Below are positions 8,408 to 16,353 of a stretch of DNA of 64,000 nucleotides, in pieces. The translations under genes and the position numbers were made by a program. The number at the start of each line of letters is the position of its first letter. Position 1 is the first letter of the stretch. The notes under the pieces are model-generated. The model was not told where the DNA came from. It saw nothing but the letters and a program-made list of their open reading frames with translations, and did no database searches. This DNA comes from an uncultured Tateyamaria sp. (GTDB taxonomy: Bacteria; Pseudomonadota; Alphaproteobacteria; Rhodobacterales; Rhodobacteraceae): NCBI RefSeq assembly GCF_947487805.1, contig NZ_CANKXW010000006.1:1-64000 (forward strand), read 5' to 3'.

Positions 8408-10390
8408 TCAGGCCGCTTGCGCGACCTCGCTGTCAGGCTGCGGGGCTTCCGCAGTGGGCTCCGCCTCATCACAGGCGGCACCGGCGGTCTGCATCATCGG
8501 CGGGCACCAGGCGGCCACGGCAGCGCGCTGCGCGTCCGTGAGCGTAGCGAAGGGTTCAGCAAAAAGCTTGTCGCAGAAGGCGACGATCTCCTTCTTGCTC
8601 GACGAGGCCAGCGTCACCGCCTCCTGGGTCAGACCCAGATCTTCACCGAGGATCTTGAGGAGCCAGGCCTTTTTAAAGCGATTGAACAGCGCCCCGTTCG
8701 GCGTCCAATGCGCGCGAATCTCGGGCATGACCTCGATCTCGAACGCATGCATCAGGCTGTCGCGCTGCCGGTCCCGCGCGAAACAGGACTGCGTGGTGCT
8801 GGCCGTGGCATAGGCCACGAGCTTGGCCTTCTCCCCTGCCTCAAGGGCACGAAACGCCGCGAACTGATCCGCGGGCGCGCGGGTATCATCGCGCCAGGAC
8901 AGATCAAGCGCATCATGCGCCGCGGCCACCTGCTCGAGCGAGGTCTCGTCGATCTCGTCCATCTTGGCATGGCTGCGGTATTCCTTGCGGGCGTCGACCT
9001 TGATCGCCTGCGTCACGGCCATGCCGCTGGCCAGAACGTCACTGACCAGCTTGAAGAGCGTCAGATCGAGCGTGGCCTCGGGATGCAGCGCCATTGCGGC
9101 GCCAAGGGCCATGGCCCGCTCGGTCTTGAGGTCCTCGGCCAGCGAGGCCGGATAGGTGATTTTTCCGGCATCGGCGGCCTCTTCCCCCGTCTGGTTGCCC
9201 GCGGAGCCGCGCGCGCCCTCCTCTTTGACGGTGTCTTCCGGGCGGACGAGACCAACATGGAGCGTGATCTGCCCACCCTGCCAGGACGCGATCACCCCAG
9301 ACCGCGCGAGGTCCTCGGCGCTGTAGGCTTCCTGCAGATCGCGCGCTTCCTCTTCCAAGGCGTCCACGCGCTCATAAAGGGCATTGTAGGCACCGTCCTC
9401 GAGCCCCTCATCCTCCATCTCGAGCTGCAATTTCTCGAGTTCGGCGGTGATTTCATCCACGCGCTTTTGCGCAGCCTCATCAGGCTCGATCGGGCCGGGA
9501 TAGACGCGGCCATATTCGGCCATGGTCGCGTAATCATAGCGCACTATTGCATCGGCCCAGGCAAAGCCCAGCTTTATGCGAGCCTCTTCGGCGGCGGCAC
9601 CGAGCTTCTCGAGTAGGATGGTTTCGACCAGCGCCGCATCCTCGAGCACCGAATGCTCTTCCAGCAGATCGGCCGCGATCGCTCCGCCGCGGGCCTCATA
9701 GTCCTCGCGCACGAAGGCCCCGATATCGTCGCTGACCTGGACGCCGCGGGATTTGAGAGCCTGGCGGACTGTATAGGCCTGCAGGTAGCCGCCGTCCTTC
9801 GTGAGCGCTTCATAGACCTCACGCTGCGCCTCTTGGCTTGGATGCTCGGCGAAGGCCTTCATCGTGTCGAGCGTGATCACCTTGGCCCGGGCCGCGGCGC
9901 GGATGTCGGGGTGGATCAGGCCATAGCGTAACCGGCCTTTCACGGCCGCCACCGTGGCGCCGAAGGTCTTTGCGATGGTCTCGGGCGTCTGGCCGTCGAC
10001 CTCCATCATCCGGGCGAAGGCCTCAAACTCGTCGATCGCGTTCATCGGTGCCTGGGTGATGTTCTCGGCGAGCGACAGCGCCGTGGTGACGTCGCACTCC
10101 TCAGGGACAAGGCGGCAGTCCACCTTGGTTTTCGCCGTGAACGCCTTGCTGGCCTTGTCGGCGATTAGCTCCTTCAGCGCGGCATGGCGCCGGCCACCGG
10201 CGAGGACAGCGTATTTGCCGTCAAGCTTCTGGACCAGGAGCGGCTGGAGCAGGCCCAGCACAGCGATGCTGGCCTTCAGATGCGCGATGTTCTCGGGGTC
10301 ATAAGTTTCCGGCGCGTTGCTGCGCACATTGGCTGGATGCGGAACCAGATCGCCGATGGCGACGGTGAGAGGGGCAAAGCTTGTGGTCAT
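8408..10390 (-). CDS. Long ParB/KorB-like DNA-binding protein
   Basis: A 660-aa ParB-superfamily protein. The ParB N-terminal (CTPase) domain spans about residues 10-110, with the box AGGRRHAAL and the following ENITQAPMN, where canonical ParB has a GENxxR-like segment. An HTH domain follows (DGQTPETIAKTFGATVAAVKGRL). Around residues 320-370 lies a charged coiled-coil stretch (EITAELEKLQLEMEDE...LEEEARDLQEAY). It is more than twice the length of a usual partition ParB. It is not next to a parA and the replicon has its own repB, so it is likelier a plasmid regulator or nucleoid-type protein of this module than the partition protein. Start ATG 10390 has AAGGATATCCC upstream. Confidence 0.85.
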   Translation of the reverse strand: MTTSFAPLTVAIGDLVPHPANVRSNAPETYDPENIAHLKASIAVLGLLQPLLVQKLDGKYAVLAGGRRHAALKELIADKASKAFTAKTKVDCRLVPEECDVTTALSLAENITQAPMNAIDEFEAFARMMEVDGQTPETIAKTFGATVAAVKGRLRYGLIHPDIRAAARAKVITLDTMKAFAEHPSQEAQREVYEALTKDGGYLQAYTVRQALKSRGVQVSDDIGAFVREDYEARGGAIAADLLEEHSVLEDAALVETILLEKLGAAAEEARIKLGFAWADAIVRYDYATMAEYGRVYPGPIEPDEAAQKRVDEITAELEKLQLEMEDEGLEDGAYNALYERVDALEEEARDLQEAYSAEDLARSGVIASWQGGQITLHVGLVRPEDTVKEEGARGSAGNQTGEEAADAGKITYPASLAEDLKTERAMALGAAMALHPEATLDLTLFKLVSDVLASGMAVTQAIKVDARKEYRSHAKMDEIDETSLEQVAAAHDALDLSWRDDTRAPADQFAAFRALEAGEKAKLVAYATASTTQSCFARDRQRDSLMHAFEIEVMPEIRAHWTPNGALFNRFKKAWLLKILGEDLGLTQEAVTLASSSKKEIVAFCDKLFAEPFATLTDAQRAAVAAWCPPMMQTAGAACDEAEPTAEAPQPDSEVAQAA

Positions 10391-10469
10391 GGGATATCCT
10401 TCCGGGTGGGTGAGATGCGGCCCGCGCGCTTGCGCGTGACCAATCCCCGGCTTCAGGGATCACCACGAC

Positions 10470-10495
10470 AAAAGGCCCGCTTTGCCTTTTTGAGG
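10470..10495 (-). promoter_or_regulatory. Shared leader motif, copy C
   Basis: On the minus strand: CTCAAAAAGGCAAAGCGGGC then CTTTT, 80 bp upstream of the start at 10390. Same core as copies A, B and D. Confidence 0.5.
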
Positions 10496-10548
10496 GGCAG
10501 CGGGCCTTCATCGTCTCAGATGTCAGGGGGGAGGAGTCCCCTGCCCTT

Positions 10549-10938
10549 CTACCAGTCGCGCGCCAGCATGATGGTCAGCACGCGCATGGTTGTGGCAGGA
10601 TTGTCCGGGGTCTCGGCCCCGTAGCGGAAATCCGAGTCTGCTTCATAGAGATCGATCTTCCAGAACACGGTCTCGCCCCGGATCTCGACCGCCCCGAAAT
10701 CGTGCCAGCCCTCGGGATCATTCTCAGGCTCGAACGTGGCAAATTCACCGGTTGCCTTGACCGCCTCGGCCATGAAGCCATCGCCGGCCTCCATAAGCGA
10801 GCGGGTGACATGCATGCGACCCTGGATGGGTTGCGCGGGCGGCACCCCAAGGCATGCAAGTTTGCGAAACGCGTCGTTCTGCGCCGCGATCACGGTCGGA
10901 TCGGGACGGTCTGGCTGGGGTTGAACATTCATGGACAT
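10549..10938 (-). CDS. DUF3768 family protein
   Basis: A 129-aa protein with the DUF3768 pattern: 'GRMHVTRSL', 'F..FEPENDPEGWHDFGAVEI', 'VFWKIDLYEADSDFRYGAETPDNPATTMRVLTIMLARDW'. The family is small, cytoplasmic, common on alphaproteobacterial plasmids and of unknown function. The start at 10938 (MSMNVQ) is fixed by AAAGGAG six bases upstream. The gene is preceded by leader motif copy D and lies between the ParB-like and ArdC genes on the same strand. Confidence 0.88.
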   Translation of the reverse strand: MSMNVQPQPDRPDPTVIAAQNDAFRKLACLGVPPAQPIQGRMHVTRSLMEAGDGFMAEAVKATGEFATFEPENDPEGWHDFGAVEIRGETVFWKIDLYEADSDFRYGAETPDNPATTMRVLTIMLARDW

Positions 10939-10974
10939 AGGGATCTCCTTTGAGAGGTTTGAAACACCCTTCTC

Positions 10975-10997
10975 AAAGCCTGCTTTTTCTTTTCCGC
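10975..10997 (-). promoter_or_regulatory. Shared leader motif, copy D
   Basis: On the minus strand: GCGGAAAAGAAAAAGCAGGC then TTT, 37 bp upstream of the start at 10938. Same A-run plus AAAGC-RG-GCTTT core as copies A-C. Confidence 0.5.
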
Positions 10998-11026
10998 TTG
11001 GCGGATGCATCGAGGCCGAAGGCGCC

Positions 11027-11236
11027 CTACCCGAACAGCCCTTTGGGTCTGTAATTCGGGTTGGGGATGGTTTCGATCCAGCCGCCTTGCTCTTTGATGC
11101 TCTCGAGCGCTGCCGAGAGCGGATAAGCGCCCTCGGCAGCGCTCCACCAATAGGCACCGCGCTTGAAGGTGATGATCTTGCGGCGGCCGTCGTTGAAGCA
11201 GGCCACCCGCAGCGTTTTGGGTTCCTTACGTGACAT
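11027..11236 (-). CDS. Small hypothetical protein, 69 aa
   Basis: A basic 69-aa protein with a clear ribosome site (GGAGACACCC-ATG). The N-terminus is lysine/arginine rich and the middle aromatic (GAYWWSAAEG). It lies 23 bp downstream of ardC on the same strand, so it is probably in the same transcript. Not assigned to a family. Confidence 0.55.
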   Translation of the reverse strand: MSRKEPKTLRVACFNDGRRKIITFKRGAYWWSAAEGAYPLSAALESIKEQGGWIETIPNPNYRPKGLFG

Positions 11237-11259
11237 GGGTGTCTCCGTTCTCCGTGCGG

Positions 11260-12198
11260 TCAGGCCGCTTTGGCGCTGCGCCCTGCCCTGCCCGCCTCCG
11301 ATCTGGCGATCAGGTAGTCGCAGGCGCGCTGCGCGTCCGCGGCGTGCTTGAAGATCGCGCCCTTGTCCGACCGAAGAACGCGCAACCAGTTGTGGAGATA
11401 GGCGGCATTCATCTCGAGCGTATGCGCCGTGAAGCCGAGCGTCTGACCCAGGAACACCGAGGTCAGTTCCGCGACGATCTCCTCGCGCGCATAGGACGTG
11501 TTGCCGAACTTCGAGAACCCGAAATCACGGTTCAGTCGATGGGGGGCTTTCGTGGCATGGGCCAGCTCATGGGCCCAGACCCCGTAGAAATTGCGCGGGT
11601 CCTGGAACCGCGTGATGGATGGCATGTAAACCTTGTCCACGGGGGGCAAATAGTACGCCTCCGTGCCCGTGAAGACGGTTGTGATGTCGATGGCATCGAA
11701 AAACGCCTGCATATGCGGGATGGGCTCGGACGGCGGATGCTCGGGCACGGGCTCCGGGTCGGGGAAGAAACTGTCGGGCAAGCCCTCGATCTGGCAGGCA
11801 TTGAACACGCGGTAGGATTTCTGAAAGCGAAAGATGCGGGCTTCCTCGGAGTGATCATCCCCGTCGCTGCGGTCGTCCTCGCCGCCCGCGTCTTTCCGGC
11901 TTTGGCCGTAATAGACGACGACAGAGGATTTCTCGCCCTTGCGGACCTTTGCGTCCAACGCATTGGCCTGCGGCAACGTCATCCAGAAGGGAGAGCTGTG
12001 GCCCGCCATCACAGTCCGCATCGTCAGCAGGAAGTTGTTCACTCCCTGGTAGGGTTCTCCGCCCACGCGCAGGGGACGAGAGCTGCCCCCTGCGGTCCAG
12101 GGCTTGCGCCACGGCAGGACACCGCGCTCGATGATGCGGATGATTTCGTTTGTGATGACCTCGGAGGCATCGAATTTGGGCGTGCGGGATCGGGCCAT
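11260..12198 (-). CDS. ardC: ArdC-like antirestriction protein
   Basis: A 312-aa protein with the ArdC layout. The N-terminal ssDNA-binding domain (IIERGVLPWRKPW ... YQGVNNFLLTM ... WMTLPQANALDAKVRKGEKSSVVVYYG) is followed by a zincin-like metallopeptidase domain with H220-ELA-H224. Family knowledge: ArdC from conjugative plasmids binds single-stranded DNA and protects incoming plasmid DNA from restriction. An insertion of acidic residues (DAGGEDDRSDGDDHSEE, about 103-119) sits between strands. The start at 12198 is preceded by AAAGGACGCCAGTC. Its presence argues that this replicon moves by conjugation or descends from an element that did. Confidence 0.9.
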   Translation of the reverse strand: MARSRTPKFDASEVITNEIIRIIERGVLPWRKPWTAGGSSRPLRVGGEPYQGVNNFLLTMRTVMAGHSSPFWMTLPQANALDAKVRKGEKSSVVVYYGQSRKDAGGEDDRSDGDDHSEEARIFRFQKSYRVFNACQIEGLPDSFFPDPEPVPEHPPSEPIPHMQAFFDAIDITTVFTGTEAYYLPPVDKVYMPSITRFQDPRNFYGVWAHELAHATKAPHRLNRDFGFSKFGNTSYAREEIVAELTSVFLGQTLGFTAHTLEMNAAYLHNWLRVLRSDKGAIFKHAADAQRACDYLIARSEAGRAGRSAKAA

Positions 12199-12238
12199 GA
12201 CTGGCGTCCTTTCGAGTTTTGGTGAGAGGGAATGGTGA

Positions 12239-12709
12239 TCAGATTGACTGACGGGGGCGTGGATCGTTGGCGATCCTGGCACCGAGGACTTCGACCATGT
12301 CGATGTAGGTGGTCAGCGACACGGACCTGCCGGGACCCCAGGGTTCAGAGTCGTCCGATCCGTCCCGCGTCACCCGCGGCAGGTTCGCGAAGGCAATCAC
12401 ATCGGTGACGGGTCGGATATCGATGAACGGGGTCCCTTGTGCGACCGCAAGAGTGGCCAAGGGAAAGCGCTCGATCGGCGCGAAGGTCGAAACGGTGGTC
12501 CACCCGAGATAGATGAAAGTCCCGCCCTCCCCGCAGATCACATGCGCGTTTGGCAATAACGCCGCCTGCTTCAGATACCCGAGATCACGCAGGACCGTCT
12601 TACGCTCGAGCCGTTGTGCCTGGCCCCTCTGTCCGGTTCGGCGTAGTTCCTTGTGTCGCCACCACGAGGCAGCGGTTGCGCGCAGCACGCGCAAGACACC
12701 TGTTTGCAT
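12239..12709 (-). CDS. Hypothetical protein, 156 aa
   Basis: Not recognised. The basic N-terminal helix region (RATAASWWRHKELRRTGQRGQAQRLERK) precedes a mixed domain with 'GGTFIYLGWTTVSTF'. I placed the start at 12709 (MQTGVL) because GGAGGGCATTCCC stands in front of it; five residues further upstream is a second possible start. It lies 40 bp upstream of ardC and is likely co-transcribed with it. Confidence 0.55.
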   Translation of the reverse strand: MQTGVLRVLRATAASWWRHKELRRTGQRGQAQRLERKTVLRDLGYLKQAALLPNAHVICGEGGTFIYLGWTTVSTFAPIERFPLATLAVAQGTPFIDIRPVTDVIAFANLPRVTRDGSDDSEPWGPGRSVSLTTYIDMVEVLGARIANDPRPRQSI

Positions 12710-12847
12710 GGGAATGCCCTCCATCAGGAAAGACAGACCGGAACCCGGCCCGGACCCATCTGAGGGACCCCAAAGGCCCTCATACGTCAGTCACAAAACC
12801 CGAAGAACACTTTCACTCTAGAGGGGCCTGATGCCGGAAAATGTTAC

Positions 12848-12873
12848 ATCCTACGCTCACGAGAACGTAGGAT
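12848..12873. repeat. Inverted repeat in the 12.7-13.06 kb gap
   Basis: ATCCTACG and CGTAGGAT arms separated by 10 nt. The 334-bp gap between 12725 and 13058 has no other gene. It holds this repeat and the LexA-type box described next, so it is a divergent control region. Confidence 0.5.
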
Positions 12874-13009
12874 CCTGCACCGTCCGACCTCAGACCCCAA
12901 TGTGGAACAGGTTCAGGCCCGGACACCCTCTTTCGGCCACCCTCAGGTCTGACCCTCCCCGGCCCCTCTTTCTCTCAAACCCCATGATTTCCGGAGGTGG
13001 CTTGATTTT

Positions 13010-13035
13010 GTTCCTGTTATGTTCTATTTTAGAAC
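13010..13035 (+). promoter_or_regulatory. LexA (SOS) box-like site
   Basis: GTTC-N7-GTTC at 13010-13024 is an exact match to the direct-repeat LexA box described for Rhodobacter and other alphaproteobacteria. It is followed by an overlapping palindrome GTTC-N7-GAAC (13021-13035). The site is 24-49 bp upstream of the gene starting at 13059, where a repressor would block transcription. Confidence 0.6.
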
Positions 13036-13058
13036 CACGCTAAGAAGGGAGATCTCCG

Positions 13059-13352
13059 ATGGAAAGCATCACTTACGTCCTGCCCGCGACGCCAAAGCAG
13101 ATTGCCTATGCGCGGTCGCTGGCCCTGCGCAACCAGACGCTTTTGCCATGGGAGGTTCAGCAAGATCGGCGCTCCTTGAGCGCCTGGATCGACGCACAAG
13201 CCAAGCTGACCCCGGGCGCGCAGGACAGCCGCCCGACATCAAAGCAGGTCGCCTTTGCCGAGCGTCTCGCCCGGATCAAACGCCGCGCCGTCCCGGATGA
13301 GTGTTTCCGCGACAAGGGGCTGATGTCGAAGTGGATCGACGGGAACAAGTAA
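13059..13352 (+). CDS. Small hypothetical protein, 97 aa, possibly SOS-controlled
   Basis: The protein contains two similar segments, 'TPKQIAYARSLALRNQTLLP' near the N-terminus and 'TSKQVAFAERLARIKRRAVP' in the second half, each followed by a 'LSAWID' or 'MSKWID' segment. It therefore looks like a duplicated helical unit of about 45 residues. A good ribosome site (AAGGGAGATCTCCG) precedes the ATG. The LexA-like box upstream suggests DNA-damage induction. No function assigned. Confidence 0.65.
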   Translation: MESITYVLPATPKQIAYARSLALRNQTLLPWEVQQDRRSLSAWIDAQAKLTPGAQDSRPTSKQVAFAERLARIKRRAVPDECFRDKGLMSKWIDGNK

Positions 13353-13380
13353 AGCTGGGCAGACCCTGCGGTGATCGAGA

Positions 13381-13797
13381 CTACTTCAGCCGATCAACAA
13401 CGGATGCCCCGCCCGACCTGGCAAGCGCGATGAGGCTGGACTGGATCCTGGATGTGAAGACGGAACTGAACGTGCCGATGGGCGTGCGGTCCTCCCAGAC
13501 ATAGGACCGCTCCAGAATATCGGTGTTGATCTCGTCCAGCATGACCCATTTGCGGACATGGGTTTCCAACCCCACGCGCTGCGACTCGATCTGGGGCACC
13601 TCGATGAATTTGCGCGAGGGCAAGGGCGGCTGCGTCGTGATCGGCAGGATGAATACCACGGTCTCGTTATTGGACTTAGCGACAGTGACGGCGATACAAA
13701 CAGGCCGTGTCTTGCGGCCCTCAGTCTCGCCCGCCATCTGTTCGCGTTTCCACAGGAACGGATAGCGGAAAACCGCTCCAGCACTCGGCTTAGTCAT
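13381..13797 (-). CDS. PemK/MazF-like toxin candidate
   Basis: A 138-aa protein with the opening 'GAVFRYPFLWKREQMAGETEGRKTRPVCIAV', resembling the 'G.v....f......g...KxRPvlVl' start of PemK/MazF-type growth inhibitors. A strand 'VVFILPITTQPPLPSRKFIEVP' follows. It overlaps the upstream antitoxin gene by 8 nt, the usual toxin-antitoxin arrangement. MazF-like toxins cut RNA. The match is by pattern, and the rest of the protein is divergent. Confidence 0.65.
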   Translation of the reverse strand: MTKPSAGAVFRYPFLWKREQMAGETEGRKTRPVCIAVTVAKSNNETVVFILPITTQPPLPSRKFIEVPQIESQRVGLETHVRKWVMLDEINTDILERSYVWEDRTPIGTFSSVFTSRIQSSLIALARSGGASVVDRLK

Positions 13798-14044
13798 CCG
13801 CCTGCGTCAAGTCCTGCTCGAGCCCTTCTATCATCAGCGCCCTGAGATCCTCGGGCATCTCGTCGATCATGTAAGCCTGCTGCGTGGCCCCCCGCGCGAG
13901 TTGCTGATACTGATCCATGCTCATCAGCACGAATTTGGGTTTGCGATGCTTGGTGATCGCAATCGGCGACCGAATGGCCGCGTCGAACAGGTCACTTGTG
14001 TGCCGCGTAAGGTCGGCCGCCTTGAACTCGGGAAGCTCATGCAT
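13790..14044 (-). CDS. Phd/YefM-like antitoxin
   Basis: An 84-aa protein with the Phd/YefM N-terminal fold signature: 'FKAADLTRHTSDLFDAAIRSPIAITKHRKPKFVLMSMDQYQQL'. This domain binds DNA; the acidic C-terminal tail (MPEDLRALMIEGLEQDLTQADD) would cap the toxin. The ATG at 14044 has GGAGACCCAGATC upstream; an alternative ATG 15 nt earlier lacks a site. It probably represses its own promoter through the inverted repeat at 14063-14095. Confidence 0.8.
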   Translation of the reverse strand: MHELPEFKAADLTRHTSDLFDAAIRSPIAITKHRKPKFVLMSMDQYQQLARGATQQAYMIDEMPEDLRALMIEGLEQDLTQADD

Positions 14045-14062
14045 GATCTGGGTCTCCATTTG

Positions 14063-14095
14063 TGCAGAATATACATACATTCTGGATATTCTGCA
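14063..14095. promoter_or_regulatory. Inverted-repeat operator of the toxin-antitoxin operon
   Basis: Perfect 10-bp arms TGCAGAATAT (14063-14072) and ATATTCTGCA (14086-14095) separated by 13 nt, 19 bp upstream of the antitoxin start. This is the expected place for an autoregulatory site bound by a Phd-type dimer pair. Confidence 0.7.
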
Positions 14096-14121
14096 AGAGA
14101 TGGGTTGAGCCCTCCCATGTG

Positions 14122-15028
14122 TCATCCGTACCGCCGCACGGTCTCAGTGTAGGTGTACTCATAGGCGGTATTGCCGTTCTCGAAGGACTCGTACGAGGTC
14201 AGGTGGTCGTAGCCGCGAGAGACTGCCAGCGCGCCGTAGCGGTCGAACGTGACGATTGCCCCTGCCCGTCCGATTTCCTCCGCGTCGAAGAACAACGGCC
14301 GAGTCTCGATCTCTTCGGGGATTTCATCCTGACCCGCATATTCTTCCTCGAGCGCCCGATACTCGGCGAGCAGCTTAGCATGGGCCGTAGCTTCGTCATC
14401 CGTCATAGGTGCCGGATCGCCGGACAAGGACCGCCGGCCGTGGCTGTAGCCGTAGGGCAGGTCGAGTGCGACCTCGATCCACTTCCAGCCCTCAACCGCA
14501 ACCGTCTTAGCCTCGGCCTGGAGTTTTTCCGTCACCAGCCGATCGAGCAAGGCAGGGTCCTCGAGCGAACTGTCGCCATCGCCCTGGAAGAGGTCATGCA
14601 GCATTGGTCTGACCCTTGTCAGGCAGGGACACAAACGCGCGGAACTGGTCGAACGGGTGCAGAGCGACGCGCTGCATGTTTTCTGCAAGGGAATCGTCCT
14701 CGGCCAGGATGTCGGACGCAGCATCGCGCACGATGCAAGGAATGGGCGTCGTCTTCGCCAACCGCTTTTGCTTCACCAGTAAGGACAATGCTTGGAACCG
14801 GCGGCCCCCGGCCGGGATTTCGAACTTGCCGGTCTCGGTGCCATCGTCAGCCAAGACGGACGGCACGCTCAGGCTCTGAAAGAGACCGCGGCGGGCAATG
14901 TCTTCGGCCAGTTCCTCGACGGACACGCCAGCCTTGATGCGCCGAACGTTGGACTGGCTCAGCACCAGCTTGTCGAAAGGGATATCCCGCGAAGGGGACA
15001 GGGTGATTTTCTGGACAGCTTTGGTCAT
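14122..15028 (-). pseudogene. Decayed ParB/RepB-like gene
   Basis: Two reading frames together resemble one ParB-family gene with its middle missing. The first part (15028 to 14594) has an intact ParB N-terminal domain: 'IPFDKLVLSQSNVRRIKAGVSVEELAEDIARRGLFQSL', box 'AGGRRFQAL', then 'LAEDDSLAENMQRVALHPFDQFRAF'. It stops at 'DKGQT' just where the HTH domain should begin. The second part (14604 to 14122, shifted frame, starting LHDLFQGDGDSSLEDPALLDRLV) resembles the C-terminal region of long plasmid ParB proteins, including a shortened charged stretch (LEEEYAGQDEIPEEIETR). A deletion plus frameshift explains this. Either half might still be made. Confidence 0.7.
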
Positions 15029-15120
15029 CAGATCTTCTCCATGACGGGCGCCGGAAGCCACTCTCCCTATCTCACTTCCCGTCACCCTCAAACCAACACT
15101 CCTTTCCCTCTCACGGTGGT

Positions 15121-15140
15121 TCTTGACCGCGGTCAAGAAG
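15121..15140. promoter_or_regulatory. parS: parS-like palindrome 1
   Basis: TTCTTGACCGCGGTCAAGAA is a perfect 20-bp palindrome placed directly after the repC stop codon. Its 18-bp core recurs exactly at 16451 and 16493. RepABC plasmids carry palindromic partition sites bound by RepB in just these positions. Confidence 0.85.
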
Positions 15141-15141
15141 T

Positions 15142-16275
15142 TCATGTGGGAGCAAGTTGTGTGCGTAGTACTCTTTCAAAATAGGCGTCAGGGTGTTTGA
15201 TCGTGTCTGCTCTTGCTATCAGGTAGTCGAAGATGAGAAGCAGTTTTCCTGCGCCAGCTTTCTGGATGCCATGCCGCAGTTCGTCTTGGTTTATTCTAAG
15301 CAATCGACCGAGGTCGTATAGAATGTTGGTGAGGGCTTCTCCTGTGCGCGGGGGTTCTGGGAAAAATCCCGCAACGTGGGAGAAGTCTTCCCATGCCATG
15401 CGTGCTGGGTCTCGGTTCATCGTGGGTTTGGTTTGATCGGTTTGTTCACCGCGATTGATCGTAGCGGGAACAATCTTTTTAATATCTTTTTTTATAGACT
15501 CTATGTGCCGGACATTTTGTCCGTTTGTGGCGGGCAGATCGTTGGAATCCGGTGTATGAGGTCGATGTTCGATAGTTTGTAAATTATCTGCGGTACCAGC
15601 TTTTCTTGTGGCATGGTGTTCACCATAACTTGCGTCGGTATCGGCTCCGAGGGCTCTAAGTTCCGAGATAACGCTCAGGACTGCATCAACGGTTAATGTT
15701 GCTCGACGCAGGACATTTCTGATCATGTTGAGGGTTGAGAGCTTTGCTTCATCGAAGCGTGTCTGGTGGAGTATCGAAGCACGTAGGGCCAACGCCTCAG
15801 CTTTCAGTGAGCGCAAGCGCTCGCGTTCTTCGGTGAGCTGCAAGGCTTGTGTCGCGAGCGAGCCGTACCTCTGGATCAAGGGCTTCAGGTCGATACCGAA
15901 GGCATCTCTGATAACGCCTCCATACCGCAGCGGAAAGCGTTTGCCATTTGCTGAATTCTTGCGTTCGATCAGTTCAGCAGCTGAGAGGCGTCCCAGGCTG
16001 CGTCGAAGTGTTCTCTCATCGAGTCCATTGGCGCGCTCTGACAGAGAAGCGTTCGATGGGAACACGACAGTGAGCGTAAGTCGCTGGCTGTCCTGAATCT
16101 CACGTTCTTTGCGGGGTAGGAAGCTAATGAGCGCGGTCAGAACGGCGAGGTCATTGGTTGTGAGACCGAGCTCCTTCCTCAGTACGCGAACTGGGCCCAG
16201 AAGCTCGTAGGGGTTAGGGCAGGGCAGAGATGTCCGTTCCGCCAAGGCGGTTGTTGTTTTATTTACATGTCTCAT
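15142..16275 (-). CDS. repC: Replication initiator RepC
   Basis: A 377-aa RepC, the initiator of RepABC plasmids. It is recognised from 'LLGPVRVLRKELGLTTNDLAVLTALISFLP', 'VFPSNASLSERANGLDERTLRRSLGRLSAAELIERK' (winged-helix DNA binding) and the C-terminal 'MAWEDFSHVAGFF ... DAYFERVL'. It acts at an origin inside its own gene. The start at 16275 (MRHVNK) gives the usual RepC N-terminus; an upstream extension in frame runs into the ctRNA region. Expression is expected to be limited by the antisense RNA in the repB-repC gap. Confidence 0.92.
   Translation of the reverse strand: MRHVNKTTTALAERTSLPCPNPYELLGPVRVLRKELGLTTNDLAVLTALISFLPRKEREIQDSQRLTLTVVFPSNASLSERANGLDERTLRRSLGRLSAAELIERKNSANGKRFPLRYGGVIRDAFGIDLKPLIQRYGSLATQALQLTEERERLRSLKAEALALRASILHQTRFDEAKLSTLNMIRNVLRRATLTVDAVLSVISELRALGADTDASYGEHHATRKAGTADNLQTIEHRPHTPDSNDLPATNGQNVRHIESIKKDIKKIVPATINRGEQTDQTKPTMNRDPARMAWEDFSHVAGFFPEPPRTGEALTNILYDLGRLLRINQDELRHGIQKAGAGKLLLIFDYLIARADTIKHPDAYFERVLRTQLAPT
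15471..15505. other. AT-rich origin (oriV) candidate inside repC
   Basis: A strongly AT-rich block (CAATCTTTTTAATATC and following TTTTTTTATAG) stands out in the otherwise GC-rich repC gene. In studied RepABC plasmids the origin is an AT-rich segment inside repC. Assignment is by that analogy. Confidence 0.55.
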
Positions 16276-16318
16276 GGTGTTTCGGAAGAAAAAGCTTCCC
16301 CGTTCACCGCGAGCGGTG

Positions 16319-16347
16319 TTGAAATCGATTCGTTTTGGGGGTATCAA
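16319..16347 (+). promoter_or_regulatory. Promoter of the antisense RNA
   Basis: TTGAAA (16319-16324), 17-nt spacer, TATCAA (16342-16347) on the plus strand, opposite to the repABC transcript. Transcription would begin near 16354. Confidence 0.6.
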
Positions 16348-16353
16348 TCAGGT

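Noticed and set aside
8198-9616. 472-codon plus-strand frame opposite the ParB-like gene
   Set aside because: Antisense shadow in GC-rich DNA; no recognisable domain, while the minus strand encodes a clear ParB domain and coiled coil.
11230-12225. 331-codon plus-strand frame opposite ardC
   Set aside because: Shadow of the ArdC gene, which carries HELAH and a good ribosome site.
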